Source of the DNA: Eumeta japonica
Lineage: Eukaryota > Arthropoda > Insecta > Lepidoptera > Psychidae
DNA length: 64,000 nt
Assembly (NCBI GenBank): GCA_005406025.1
Contig: BGZK01001385.1
Coordinates: forward strand, 1-64,000
Direction of reading: 5' to 3'
The notes beneath the pieces were generated by a model. That model saw only the letters and a list, made by a program, of their open reading frames with translations. It made no database searches and had not been told where the DNA came from. A program made the position numbers and the translations under genes. Shown one piece after another: positions 22,701 through 35,399 of this stretch; within the stretch, counting starts at the first letter, position 1, and every line of letters begins with the position of its first letter.

Positions 22701-25700
22701 CATAAGTTGATTTGCATTTTTAATCGAACAACTACGAACCGTACCCTTCTTCCAGACCTGTCGGCCAGGGCGGCGGCGGTTAGACCCGCGACCATGGTCA
22801 CCACGGCCACTATGATGGTGCACAAAGTGGACGGTATGCTCGGCGCCGCTTCCTTGAACAGCGGATCCGCGTACACCTGCACCACTATCATGCCCATCAG
22901 TGTGGAGGCCGTCACCAGGGTCAGGCAAACGAAGAGCGCCCGTTTGGCTGGTTGATTTTTTACTATAAATAAGTTTCAAAAATATCATTTAAGGATTCAT
23001 AATCTCGATACAGGAATGTCTTCGTGTGGGAAATACTAAACAAAAATATGCATATTTGTGCATGGTGCAATATTTCTGGAAAATCTTCTTTTTTTTTGTT
23101 GTTATTATGTGTTTAAGTATAAGGATCTCGGCATTCGAAGCTTTGTGGTAGAGTTACCTTGCGCTTTTAATCATAGTATACAAAAATTTAATTTTTCGGT
23201 AGATCACGCAATATGTACGATTGCTGCCCACCACACCGTACTAATAGTGAAATCATGTCAACATATGAAACAAGTATCTACTATACGAACGATGTAAAAT
23301 AGACCGTTCCCTAATTGGCCAACACCGTACTGGGACCGGACAGTTAACATTTAACAGTAATAGTATTTTGACCGTGCTTGATCGATGTACGATGTTATCA
23401 AACCGGTTTGAACAGGCGACTCTTCGCGTTGCTATCACCGCGTCGTAACTACATACCAACAATCCATCACATGGCATTGATATTGTCACGTAATGACCAT
23501 ATGAGTTCGAGGATTGAGATCAGATGAAAAGAAAACACACAGAAAAGCAGAAGGTGTATATTGAGAAAAATCGAATTACTACTAATTGCTACAAAATAAC
23601 TTGAGCACTTCTAGTTAGTCGCATTTGACTCGTGAACGTAGTGATCGCAAATATAAAACTGACTACCAGCATTTGAACTTCGATATGTATATGCCTCAAC
23701 TAGTCATTCGAATCCATTACGAGTGTAAACGGGATAATAAATCGATTGTTTATAACGAACAATACGTAAACATGCCGCAACCGACGCAAACAAACAAAAT
23801 GTGTTACATTTTCGAGCTTGAGCTCAAGCTCGAGCGTGTGTAAAATGTAAACATGCATGATAATGACAACGGAAGAGAAAGCGGAGAGCACTGGTGCGGG
23901 AAGTTGTAGAGAATACTATTCTCAAATATTTTTTTTGGAATATAATTTTGTACATTAAATATTTTATTTGTAAGCATAGTTCGCAACTGTATTATAACAA
24001 TATTGTTATGTTGTTATCTTGAACACTGGGGAAATAATTTATTTTTTATTAACATTTAAACAGATGCGCCAATTCTCTTATCAATAATTGTCATGTAACA
24101 TATTTTAATTAGAGAAAGTCTTGGGCTATATTAAATTATAGCGGCGCATGGAAGTAAAGTGAGTTTAGAAATTAAATAATAAAACATTTTTCTTTATTTC
24201 GGCGCACAATGCGCTTTATAGTTTGGCTTCCGCATGGGGACAGAAATTTGTCGATCCATTTCAATAGGCAAACTAGTGATTGGAGAGTTTTTTTCCTGCT
24301 TCTCAATGTGCTAGCTATCATATAGAGATCATAAACTTTTGAGCTAAAATTTTGAACAAAGTTATATAGTAATTATGTGTCTGTAACCAATCAAGTAAAG
24401 ATAGCAACCGTATTCTTGGCTTAACAAACGAATAGTTTATTGTTAAATTTTCAATTTGACAGAATAAGTTGAAGATTTTGTGTTAGCTATAGGCATGTAC
24501 CAAAATCGAGTTCTAACAAGGTTTAAAGGAAGACCGTTAAAAGTAGTTAGAGTCTGAAAGAAAACTGAATGATATTCTGTCATTATGAGCTTAGCAAACT
24601 TCTACGGAAGTTCAGCCTTTTGTTATTTTCATTTCATATTAAATTTCATCAGTCAAAACGCCTAAAGAAATATAATTTTATAAGGAATGGCTAAAGCTTA
24701 TTTTGTGATTACAATATGTAGGAATTATCGTCTTACACAGATACCGCCATGGTGAAATATCCTTCTCAGGGGGTGGTTTGACTGTCGCTGGTTGAAGGCT
24801 CTTAACCTCTGGATTGCCTGAAAAATAATGATAAATAATTTAATGCAGCAACACCATATACGTGATCCTTATCATATTTGAAGAAAATGAATAAACGCAT
24901 ATAAATGGAAATGCAATGCATAAGTAATCCAAAACTAAACATATGCGTCTAGAAATGTTAGTTTGCGTGTATAAAAAAAGGATTGTTAATATTTCCTTTT
25001 CAACTTAAATTACATAAATGGATGATTCCTTTTATTAAAATAGCTTTCACATGCTGCTCCATCACGTAGCCATAAAATAAATGTCTTAATCTTTTATATC
25101 TACTTGATCTTAGCCCAGATTCCAATCTCCAACTGTTTTTTACTTCGATCTCGATTTTGTTCTCAGTCATGATCTCGTTTCTCTTCTAAGCATGGATCCT
25201 TACCTACTTTCAGTTCCGGTCCAGTTTCCTTAGCGATAACGACTTCAGTCCTATTTTGCTTTCGAACAATGAAACTCAGTCTGATTCTTTACCCACTTTC
25301 GGTTCTGACACCGGCCCCATTTATTTTTCGATTTTGATCTCTCGCTTTTTCAATTTCATATTTACTTTCAAAATTAAAGCTAAACTCTTAGTTCTGATTT
25401 CCTTCAAGATCCCAGTTACGCTTAAATTCTACACATAGGTGATTACAATCACGATCGAATATACACATGAAAGAAAGGGAATGTATTCAGTTTGTCTATT
25501 TATTTGTTTGTAAAAACTATTAAATTCTTATACCTTTACACATAATGTGTGTGATATGTGTAATAGATTGAGTCTTCCCTAATTATATGGCAGCATATTT
25601 CCCCCTGACTTTTTTATATCATTAATCATGGGAGTCATCGTCTTCCATGGGCACTCTAGACCCCAGAGGATTTTCCAGTACATCGTCGGCCTCTTGGATG

Positions 25701-28700
25701 AGAATAAGAATATGTGAAAGGGATCGATGGACGGGATCGAGTGAAGTGAAGGAAAAAGAGTGGCCTACCGGAACTTTCACTCACTGGAAGAAATGCGACA
25801 TCGGAAGCTATTATTTCACATCGGTATTCTGTAAAAGAGTGGTATCTCACTGGTGCAGCCGGCCTATTTCCGTTCTTCAGCATTGACCACGACATAGCTC
25901 TACTACTCTAAAAGTTTGAAATCAATGCTAAAAATTACAAAAAAAAGATATTTAACGCGCATTAGGAATTACTTTGTATAAGATTCCTCTGAATCTTCTC
26001 CGATATGAAGACTACCTATCCATGACATTATGCAAATATTAGACATTAGCCGAATGAGAAAAACTACTGTACATTATAATAGTTCTGTTAATGCAACTAC
26101 ATTCTTACTGTTTCAGTGTTGTTAGAAACATTGTAGAACCGTACGTCCTTCCAGAATGATACTTTTTCGTTGGAATTGTACTATCTACTAAAAAATTAAA
26201 CGAAATTAATATAATGTAAATGATTCTTCAAGTCACAAATATAGGCACCTTTATGAATATGAAGAAGTTAGTAATTACTTAATCTGTTTAGTGATAGTGA
26301 CATATATGTCACTATCACTAAACAGATATTCTTAAGTATACATAAGAAAAATACAAACTGGGAAACCGAACAAGGTGGAAGTGGGACTCCTATATTCTCA
26401 TTGGCTGTCAACTTATGAAATAAATGAGCTATGCTTCAAATTAAATGAAATCAAAATTTAGTTACATCACTTCTTGCAGTTTAAATAAATATGGACATAA
26501 TTGAGTGATAGATAGTTTCATTCTATTTATGGCTCGGTGAAGACGTTGTTATTAACGAAAACCACAAAAACGTGGCTATCTAAAAAAAATGTCACCATAT
26601 ATAGTTCTTTATAATTTTAGATGAAAATATTTATAAACCTCCTTTATTTTGGTTTTTTTTCAATTTTAATACACACAATTGTAATACTAGAAGGGAAAGA
26701 GAAAATATACCACTTTGAAAGCTAATAAACCAAAAATATTCATCTAAGATAAAAATAAGCTTAATTGAATACAATTTTAAAGGTCGATTTATATAGATTT
26801 TTTATTGTATTTATTGTATATGTATATTTATGTATGGCCGTTCACATAAGACAATTGTCTGTACAATTTCACGAGAACAGAGTAATGGCAGAATTATAAA
26901 CCTGTGGCATACGGGCTAACGAACATGGCGACGCCGTGATATATCGTATATTTCTTGTAAGTACGATGTAATAATAACAATAGATCAAAAAATGTTAAAT
27001 AGAAGATGAATCGAAATTAATATAGAAAAAGTAGGAGGCAAAAACGATACGGAATTGTTAGTTACGTAAACGTAGGAGTGATTTGTGCAATTGTTATAAG
27101 AACACAAAAAAAATAATGTATCACTTCTAAAGTCCACAGTTACTACTCACCTAAGCACTCCAAATTTAATACTCGTTTTATGTTGTACAATTCTTCTAGC
27201 ACTTCTTTGCTGTCTGGCTTTATGTTTCTATAAAAGGCTATAGATTTAGCAGCTTCCTGAAAATTTTTGGAAAATCTTATATTTGAACGTTCACTCAAAA
27301 ATCTATTTCGTCGTATTTGTGATTTTTTATTCACAAGCATGATGTTCATAAAAATTTAAAACATAAAAATTTATGCATTGTCTATTGGTAATGGATATTT
27401 TTTTATTGAATATAAGGTGTATCTTTTATTGAATATACGAATCGATTTACAAAAAAAATAACCACCACCAAGCGTTATGTTTCTTTATGCTGGTTGGTAC
27501 TATTGACAAATGCATGTGGGACTGTGCAGAAACTACTTGTTCTATAGATCAATAATACCTAAAAGACTATAGTTGTAAAATAATATTTTTGTTAAAAAAG
27601 TCTTCGAAATATTTATTTTCAAGCGCTTTGTACATATCTTAAGTTGTACAAGCTAGCGCGTTGTTGCTGTTTTGAGCAGTTTCAGGCACAGGATTGTCTG
27701 AAAAAGCGGTTCTAGACCTTTCTGCATGCAATGATCCTTAGGGTATCTATATTTATTAATATGATAATAGGTTCATTACATCTCAGCGTTCAGCGTATTT
27801 TTTAAATTGCTTATTATGAGAAAAAGTTTTTTGATATTTCACTTATTAAATGAGCTTTCACTTATTAAAAAATATATTATTTTTATCCGACTGTGCGACG
27901 GAAAGGAAGGTAATGTGTTTATCAGCCTGTGTGTGTATATATATATATATATGCTTGTCCTTTTATAGCATTCTAGATACAAAAGACGAGGGCCAATTTT
28001 GATTATTCTTACATCACTCAATTTGTCTTAATCTTAGAAGTGTTATTAATGACATGAAAGTTATCGAAATTCAATATGATCACAACCAAACGATATATTT
28101 AAAAAAAATGAAAGTTGATTGTTTATATCAGGTGGGGTATCATTGAATAGGTCTTTGAAAATCATCAATTGGTGTGTCTAATCGTTTTTCATTTTTAATG
28201 ACCATTTAAGTAAATTAATAACCATTCTTATTAAAATTTTCAAAATTCATAATAAAACTGTGATAAAATTCTTATAACTGTATAATAGGTTATAATAACG
28301 TGAAGAATTATTATTTCATATCAGAATGATAGTCGTGAAATTGAAATGACGTTAAAGATGAAAAAAAATTTCAACACATATAAGTATCATAACATATCAT
28401 TTAGTTGGTCTTACTAAAGAAAAAAATTGTTTTCTAACCTATTTTGCAGCAATAATCTTTATTTAAAAATTACACAACTTGAAATTACAATTTTCAATAT
28501 TAAATAATATCATTATAAGTTTATTAAGAATATTGCAATAAATTATGGCACTAATATGACACCGACTCAGAATTAAAAAGTAGTGAATAAAAAAATTATT
28601 GCAAATATTTATAAAATATATAAAGCACTAAAAATATGATAACGAGTTGGTGTAAAAAATCATTCAGTCAAATATGTCAAATATCTGCAGTCAGAAATTC

Positions 28701-31700
28701 AAAATTTTTACAGCGATAGAATCATGAAAACGTCTACAAGATGGCTCCAAATCTTATATAAATAAACATTTAAGATTAAAAAATATATATTGAATTTGTA
28801 TAGAATATGCAAAAATACTTTTTTGTTCCATTTTGAGAAGCCCAAAATCCAAGCACGAATTTTAAATATGTACGGCAAATACATGCAAACAGTATGTGTA
28901 CGGTAAGAAATATTTACTCACCTCCTCCCGCCCTTTTCTCATCAAGTAAACGGGCGAATCTTTCAAGAGGCCGACGAACAAAATATACGAAGCTGCCAGC
29001 GTCACCTGAATGTAGACCATAACGTAATAGGACAGGTAGCCGCCCAGGATATACGACAGCAGCACGCCCAGGTTGTAAAATATGACCGATCCGGCAGTAA
29101 CGCTGCCGCGTATGGAGTCTTGGCATATCTCGCTGATGTAAACCGGGCTGGTGACGAAAGTGGAACCGCCTATTCCCGCTATGAACGTAGCGGCCAGTAT
29201 CACTTCGACTCGATCAAAAGCAGCTATCATTGACCAGGCTAGCTGAAAAAAAATTCAATAAATGACGTTTTTATTAATACACACTTGTATCTTGAAGTAT
29301 ACCCTCCCGAAATCCTACTCGCAGGTTGAGAGGCTTGGATACTATTCCCGCTCTTCATTCTAACATAGTGCGGGTTAAAATTTTCTAAGGGCCATTGTCA
29401 CTAAAGTAAGAATTGTGTTCGGAACAGATGGCTTGCCGTGTACTCCAAATACAGAGCGAGCGGCCCATTTGATATCGAATCGTCTATCGTGGGCTAATAT
29501 TCGAACCTGGTGCCTTATGGTACGAAAGCAACGTTTTTTGCCACTTAACAACCACCGCTTTTATTACGAATAAAATTAGATGGGGGAATTTTAAATCTTT
29601 TATTATACAGAACAGTCAGTTTATTGTATCTTTATCTTAATATTACGCAAGAGGAATTCTTGCATCTGCTTGTATTGTCATGTCATAAGGCTAAGTCGTT
29701 ATTTCTGTCTATTTGTTTTCAAGCTTAGTTCTTTTTAAACTATGCAATAGGTTTTACTGCGGTTTTTCCATGATTCGAATAGTTTCTTTCAGACGGTGTG
29801 TGTTTAAGATAACATTATAAAAAATGTATTATACATACATCTATAATGTTATGTTAAAAAGTAGAAGTGAAATCTCCAAGTTTTGTATTCCAGTCGTAAA
29901 AAGAAGCTATATATGTCTTTCGGTGACTAAATCACAAGAGATAAATTGTCGTTTTGGAGGTGGTTTGATTACACCACCATCGGCAGCACATTGATAGGTC
30001 AACAAAAAATGATACGACAAATAAGTATACTCGGCACCAGAATCTCAGGGTCACATTTATGATTATGGAACTCAGCCTGCTCCAAGATAGGTCTCCTGAG
30101 CTCCGAGTACTTAGGCCAGGGCTTTTTAGTGGAATGTTATGTGTATTGTAAAAGCAAAAGACCTTTCGAAGAATACGTGTTTTTGCAGACTAAAAATCAA
30201 AAGCTCGGTAGTATGACGCGATGATGCTCTTTTTATAATTTCCGCATTGTCATATTATTTGCATCTAATCTTTCTGCGGTAGATTATCAACTTAAGGAAA
30301 TCTATATAGACAAGTGTACATATTATAATAATTCTTTTTGGAACAAATATGACACTCATTACTTCGAAAGACAATAGAATTTTAATTTTCTACATTTTAG
30401 GTTAGTTCACATACCTATTAAATTATTGGCAACAAATATGTAAAGAATAGGCCGAGTGTCAATGTTATGTATTTAAAATATACGTCATTCTTTTAATTTA
30501 CAATAACAAATTTTTTTATCAGTTGATTGCACCTGAAAGGCGATAGCCTAGCTAAAGTTCGTCCTGTCTAAAACTTCTTGTTTCATATTGTTTCTTTGTT
30601 CTTTATTCTATGAAACCACTATAATATGACAACACGATTCACCGTGTTTCATTGCAGATGACAACACGATGCTTAAAATATTTTTGACCTTACGTCAACA
30701 ACATCAAGTCCAGCGAATTGGCGGCGTGATGGGCATTTGATAAACTTGCGTGTGCGTGTGGAATTATTCCATCAACGTCAACCATTATTTCATGATATTT
30801 CTACCGTCATTTTTTATATCCATAATGGAACGTAATTTTTGTCATATTTCGCGAAAGTGCTTCCACTAATTTTTAGATTTAAATTAATGCAACAAATATC
30901 ATGGATTTTATAAAAAATTGTTATCGATGAAAATATTCCAAGGGCTCATTTTATTTAATTAAATTTATATTAATTGGATAGTGTAATGAGAAAACTGCAC
31001 CGATAAAGTTATATTAAATTCATGTTTTCTCAACAGAAAATAATATGTTCTACACTAATTCAGATGGACAAATGATACCCGCGTATTGTTATATCTTGTT
31101 TAGCATTACATTAAAAATGTCAAAACAAACGAATTCAAAAATTGTTTTGTATTCATTTTGTCTCATATTCTGCGCAGCGTTGCTATTGTGCTGCCAAATA
31201 AAATAGTGATGAAAAATGAACAACGTCTTAACTCTACATTGCCCCTTCACCCTTCCGACCTTACTAAACACAAAATAAGGTAGCGGTCTGTTAAGGCTTA
31301 CTAAATGCCTTATAATACTCAGTGTATTTATATCTTAAGAAACTTTAAAAATTACCATTTTGAAACTTCGAAAAGGCTATGGTGTGACACATTACAGAAG
31401 TGGTGACTTATCTGTACCACGAGTTAGTTGCCTGGATTGATACTATATCATCGATCAGACAGTTTCTGAAAAATCTTAAACACTTACTAAAAACGGTATC
31501 CCTCCGAGCATTGAACTACGTTTTCGGCCGATCTTATCCAGAAGGTAACCAGCAAGCGGCGTGCCTACCAAAGCACCTATGGAGGACAGGCTGCCAAACA
31601 AGGCTACTTCGCCGGGCCCCATGATGTGGGACAACACCGTCTCGTTCGATTTGAAGAGCTCCAAGGTCGACGAGGGCCATGTGAACATAATGCCCATTAT

Positions 31701-31717
31701 CATCGACAACACGCAAA
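19517..31717 (-). CDS. MFS sugar transporter (SLC2 / Tret1-like), copy 1, seven exons, N-terminus not found
   Basis: Twelve-helix facilitative sugar-porter-type carrier of the plasma membrane. Minus-strand order: 31488-31717, 28922-29242, 27151-27256, 24737-24817, 22745-22962, 20990-21172, 19517-19768. All junction phases agree and 463 codons including stop are open. Family marks are GYLLDKIGRKRS (TM2-3), PVYISEICQDSIRG (TM4-5), KDSPVYLMRKGREE (before the central loop), ALADRSGRR (TM8-9), GAGTIPYIVVCEVFVPE (TM10) and QPETKGLP after TM12. The TM7 motif usually reading QQLSG is replaced by TASTLMG, so the substrate is uncertain. The short first exon, ending one base into a codon, must lie above 31717. 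Paralog of 40444-50729 and 63040-63282. Confidence 0.92.
20990..21172 (-). CDS. Transporter copy 1, exon TM9-TM10
   Basis: 183 bp in phase 0, encoding NLMLYSSGGSAVVTLLLG and SIGAGTIPYIVVCEVFVPE. Acceptor TTTTTCAG, donor GTAAGT. Confidence 0.92.
22150..22340 (+). repeat. 3' tail of the RTE-like element, copy B
   Basis: Contains AAGGGCCAAATTTTAAGCAC, CGATGAGCTTGCATGA, AAAGATCATACCATGTGGAA and GGGAAATAGGCGTGAATTTA, then an ATTATTATT tail. It matches the reverse complement of 45190-45365 over its length and is inside copy 1's TM8/TM9 intron, opposite strand. Confidence 0.6.
22500..22680 (-). promoter_or_regulatory. CpG-rich patch inside a transporter intron
   Basis: About 22610-22675 is dense in CpG (for example GAACGCGCGGAACG, CGCCAACGCGATATCG) and is followed on the minus strand by a donor-like CAAG|GTGGGTAAG near 22515. 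It could be an internal promoter with an untranslated exon, or a relic. Weak evidence. Confidence 0.15.
22745..22962 (-). CDS. Transporter copy 1, exon TM7-TM8
   Basis: 218 bp encoding KNQPAKRALFVCLTLVTAST, LMGMIVVQVYADPLFKEAAP and AALADRSGRR. The DRSGRR motif marks the TM8-9 loop. Acceptor TTTATAG, donor GTACGG. Markedly GC-rich compared with its introns. Confidence 0.9.
23812..23833. repeat. Perfect 22-bp palindrome
   Basis: Centre CTTGAG|CTCAAG, extending to TCGAGC...GCTCGA, flanked by partly paired TTACATTT and AAAATGTAA. Confidence 0.85.
24737..24817 (-). CDS. Transporter copy 1, exon for the cytoplasmic loop, part 2
   Basis: 81 bp encoding NPEVKSLQPATVKPPPEKD and ISPWRYL. Acceptor TTTTTCAG, donor GTAAGA. 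Its phases (1 in, 1 out) exactly bridge its neighbours. The equivalent exon of copy 2 is 78 bp and barely similar except at the ISPxxYL end. Confidence 0.8.
25141..25345. repeat. Degenerate two-copy repeat, about 85-130 bp spacing
   Basis: GATCCTTACCTACTTTCAGT followed by TCCGGTCC near 25196 recurs as GATTCTTTACCCACTTTCGG with TGACACCGGCCCC near 25282. TCGATCTCGATTTTG (25146) recurs as TCGATTTTGATCTCTCG (about 25328). The stretch is unlike the rest of the intron and may be a decayed coding duplication. Confidence 0.35.
25640..25910 (+). repeat. Dispersed non-autonomous repeat
   Basis: Its second half reads GTGGTATCTCACTGGTGCAG, CCGGCCTATTTCCGTTCTTC, and CATAGCTCTACTACTC. The same order occurs at 53660-53745, and in reverse at 35425-35520 and 8438-8481. 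No coding capacity seen. Confidence 0.5.
26282..26327. repeat. Perfect 46-bp palindrome with no spacer
   Basis: The arms 26282-26304 and 26305-26327 are exact reverse complements with centre ACATA|TATGT. No tandem or transposon ends were seen around it. Confidence 0.95.
27151..27256 (-). CDS. Transporter copy 1, exon for the cytoplasmic loop, part 1
   Basis: 106 bp encoding EAAKSIAFYRNIKPDSKEVL and EELYNIKRVLNLECLG, the helical intracellular loop after TM6. Acceptor ATTTTCAG, donor GTGAGT. Confidence 0.88.
27936..27951. repeat. (TG)n-(TA)n microsatellite
   Basis: GTGTGTG passing into a run of TA units, within the intron between the TM6 and loop exons of copy 1. Confidence 0.8.
28922..29242 (-). 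CDS. Transporter copy 1, exon TM3-TM6
   Basis: 321 bp in phase 0, encoding LAWSMIAAFDRVEVIL, TSPVYISEICQDSIRGSV, GVLLSYILGGYLSYY and SPVYLMRKGREE. Acceptor TTTTTTTCAG, donor GTGAGT. Confidence 0.92.
29485..29557 (-). mobile_element. tRNA-derived SINE-like head
   Basis: Minus strand: GGTGGTTGTTAAGTGGC resembles an A-box region and CCAGGTTCGAATATTAGCCC a B-box region, with tRNA-like spacing. The arms do not form a clean cloverleaf. CCTGGTGCCTTATGGTA also recurs near 36702. Confidence 0.45.
31488..31717 (-). CDS. Transporter copy 1, first visible exon (TM1-TM2)
   Basis: Encodes CVLSMIMGIMFTWPSSTLEL, EVALFGSLSSIGALVGTPLA, GYLLDKIGRKRSS and GIPFL. Acceptor TTCTGTAG, donor GTAAGT. 230 bp, the same length as in copy 2. 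Enters with two bases of a split codon. Confidence 0.9.
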
Positions 31718-31723
31718 CTACAG

Positions 31724-33954
31724 AAGAACAAATACTATGTAATAAATAGTCAAATCATTTTTTTTGTGAATTGTGAACAAAAAAAGATTTTAAAAAAAGC
31801 AACTACTATTACTGCTAAAACTTAATCAAGGAAATTTAACATATTCTCAAATATATAAAAACATGAGATCTTAAAATGCGCATTTCTAATAGTTAGAATT
31901 TTTTTAATTCAAAATTTAATATCACTTAAGCAGAATCACAACTCGACATGTTTGTATATAGATAGTATAATACTATACAAAATTATTTAAACGAGCCTTA
32001 CTTAATGCGGCACAGCATATTTGCAAAATTACAGCCATCTTTATCTGTGTGTATGCCAACAATTTTTTTTTTATTTAAAATTAAATAATTTCTCTCTCCT
32101 GTCTAAACTACAGTATTGTACTGAGCGACATATGAGATGATAGCGGAACCTTATTTAGTTTATCTCCGGTGCTTTATCAGAGTATAACTTTTATGCTTCT
32201 AGCAATTAACGGATCTCGTTATATTCACGGCGGCGTGTAAATTATACGGTGTGCAAACATTGTATTACGTTAGGTTTTCCCGCGAACCTGTTTGTGTCCG
32301 TTTGCATTTTCTACTTCAAGTCTCGTGGAAGCTATGTTACTGTCGAATGCATATTGTTGTAGTATCTCTAAGGATAATGTTAAAAAATATTTGCTATAGA
32401 AACATGAAATCCGAAAAACGATATCGTTAATTTATTAAAAAACTGATTAAGTCTGAGGCAGATTCGCCCGAGTTCCGTTATTTTAACAAATTTTAAATAG
32501 CTGAGTCGTTAAAAGTTTACAATTCAATGAAATAGAGCGGGTTAAAAGTTATTAATTGTAATATTACAAATGTTCTTTTACCGTTCGAGCTGGTACGGGG
32601 CCTATTTACAAGGTGTAATATGTTAATATTTTCAAAAGTGCTAAGTCATACACATAATTGATGTGTCAAATACGCATAACTATAAAATCTACGACATAAT
32701 GAAATGTTTTTTTTAAGTAAAAACTATGTTGAAAAATTTAAAATCTCGGGTGAAAATAGCTTAAAAAGTATCGTTTCAAAAGAAATCACTTAAAACAAAT
32801 ATTTGAGGTATATTATTTCATAAATTAAACCTTATTTCATAAATTGATTTTTTTCATATCTCTAAACGTTTATTTAATTAATGGAACTGGATGACAATTT
32901 GATTCTTGATCCAATTGACATTGGATTTTTTGATATACAGAATTTCGAAGGGGACTTTGGTGCGTCGTCGAGTATTATATTATTTAAAATATGCATGTTT
33001 GATTTCTGATACTTTTCTAATTGTATATACAAAGCGTACACCAGTTTACTTGAAATTACAATTTCTACTACGCGTAAACATCTATATATATATATATTAT
33101 TGTAGTTATAGAATTTCAGAAGTAGTTAGCAATATATAAAAAATATTAATAAAATGTTCGTTACTTTATTTCGTTTATTGCTGTAGTTTAAAAAGATATT
33201 TTCAGTGCTCTTTGATAGTTATGACGAATGTACTTTTTGTGTTTTTTTTATATAAATTTTGCCTAGGCTGTTACATAGCACCTGAATACGATCAGGCGTC
33301 GCTTCGAAAATAAGAGTAATATTTTATTTAAAGCAATGTTGCTGTTTGTGCTGTATTGTCAAATAAAGTATAACCATGGAATCGACATTTTTTAGAAACA
33401 TAATTTTAAATCGTCCAGTATCATACCAAGATCAAAGCCGTCCCGTCGTCCAGCACGGAGCCACGGGTAGCCCTCATCAAACGTTATTAGGGAGGTGCTT
33501 ATTTCTATGAGCATGTTCAATGCTTCTTTGGCAGGTAGATTAAAAAAAGAGAAAGTTATATATATCTACAAAAAGACGTATGTCGGTAACATGTCTTATG
33601 TACATACTATAAAATAAATTAATAATTTATTTTATAATATGTAATTATAGAAAAATTTAAAATTATTTTATGTCGTTTTAATAGCTTCTCTCGCAAATAA
33701 GCGACATTATGTGCATAATTCGTTGATGTATCAAGTCTAAATCTCTGGTAATCTTTTCATTTTATATTGAAGAGCTTGTCTAGGTGTCTACACTGAGCTT
33801 GTCTAGAAGACTAAGTGTCTACGCTACCTTATAATAAGGTGTCTACGCTAGCTCGATGCGGATTACGATTTGCTAACGACAGCTGTCAGTCAGACAATCG
33901 TAGCAACCTGAATTGACAGCTCAACGTATTGTCCAAACCACGGAGCGTTTCGTT
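31724..33954. other. Upstream of transporter copy 1, gene not resolved
   Basis: AT-rich DNA. The missing first exon(s) of copy 1 should lie here or further right. A CpG-richer stretch near 32215-32300 is a weak promoter candidate. A TA microsatellite lies near 33080-33098. Nothing else is recognisable. Confidence 0.3.
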
Positions 33955-34065
33955 TAATTTCATTTAAATTTAAATTCATTAATTCTCTCGTGATCAGGAT
34001 TGAACCCAGTAATTCTCGATTTGCAGGTAGCACACTTACCCAATGAGCCACCACCGTTCCATACA
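33955..34065 (-). mobile_element. tRNA-derived SINE-like element
   Basis: On the minus strand GTGGCTCATTGGGTAAGT fits a tRNA A box and CTGGGTTCAATCCTGATCAC fits the B box (GGTTCRANNCC) at normal spacing. It carries the internal pol III promoter of a tRNA but no acceptor stem, and leads into an AT-rich tail. Confidence 0.6.
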
Positions 34066-34084
34066 ATGCACATAATAAATTTGT

Positions 34085-35290
34085 GGAATTATTATATGTA
34101 GGGTACGCTGAAAATTTCTGGAATCAATGAGAAAAAATTACTATGAATGGTCAAAAATGAACTTATTGTTTTTCATAATATTCTCCGTTAGCATAAATGC
34201 ACTTTTTCATACGAACAAGCTAATTTTGAGAATATTATGCCACTCGTCCCTGGTGAACTCGGAAACATTTTTTTCATACTCTTGACAGATGATTCTGGTG
34301 AAAAAAATCGTTGACCACGTAATCGGTTCTTAATTTTTGCAAACAAAAAAAATTAGAAAGGGCAAGGTTGAGACTGTATGCCGAATTACTCATAAGTTCT
34401 ACGTGTTTCTTTTTCAAAAATTCATTTGTCTGTTTGGCCAGTGACAACTGACATTGTCAAGGTACAGGCTGATACGATGTTTACGGTTATTTTTATGGAG
34501 TTCGTCATTAACTTCCGACACACAAATGGTCGTGTACCAATTACTATTCACGGTACGACAATTTTCTACTTCTTTTTATTAAAAAAAAAGAGCAATCATC
34601 CGCTTAAAGACACATCGCTCGCGCCCCGCTTTGTGTAGTTTCGACTCATCTTGATAGACCCATACGGTCGGTTGCTGCTTTGGGGTCGTAGCAATAAACA
34701 CATATTTCGTCACCTGTTATTATGTCCCACACCAAATTCGCCACCCCTTTCTTTAATCTGGTAAGCATGACATTGCACCTAGTGATACAGTGTGTTTTTT
34801 GAGTCTTAGTCAAATTGTGTGGGATCCACCGCGAGCACAACTTTTTCATACCCTAATGTTTATGTAGCATTGATTGTATTTGTCTTATGCCTATGCCAAA
34901 TTATGCCTGAATCTCATGGTAGATCACATGCCTGTCTGTTTTGATCATACGGTGCAGAGCATCGATGTTTACAACGATGGACGGGCGAGCATCCCGAAAT
35001 TGATCACTGAGATTGACACGACTGCGCTTGGATTCTGCAAACCATTTATAAATAGTCGTCTTACATGGTGATTAATCGTTAAAAGCGATTCAAAACCAAG
35101 CAAAACTCTGCTGAGCTATCAAACTGCACTTAAAATCTCATAAAATTATGATTTTATTATGTATGTACGTAGTATGCTACGAAAATTTTCACGATTTAAA
35201 TCCATAGCAATGATGACACGTAATTTTTTAAAATGACGCCACAATATAAAAAAAATGACTGTCAGATGAAACACACTGTATTTTACTGCC
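34085..35290 (-). mobile_element. Mariner-family DNA transposon relic 2
   Basis: Minus-strand reading gives mariner blocks in order: YKWFAESKRSRVNLSDQFRD, then ARPSIV, a DRHVIYHEIQA-like block, KLCSRWIPHNLTKTQKTHC and IITGDEICVYCYDP. The last holds the first catalytic Asp (TGDE). The 3' half is more decayed. Stops interrupt the frame in at least four places. Its sequence differs from relic 1 at 3180-3990, so two mariner lineages inserted here. Confidence 0.85.
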
Positions 35291-35399
35291 AAAGGGTTTT
35301 ATTTTCAAATGTGGTATTTAATTTTTAAATATTGTTTATGTAAGTGGCCAGTTCCAGAAATTAATAGTGTGCCCCACGTATAAGTGGCTGAACTTGCAT

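Noticed and set aside
33955..34065. Functional tRNA gene
   Set aside because: A and B boxes are present but no acceptor stem pairing or terminator was seen; a SINE head is more likely.
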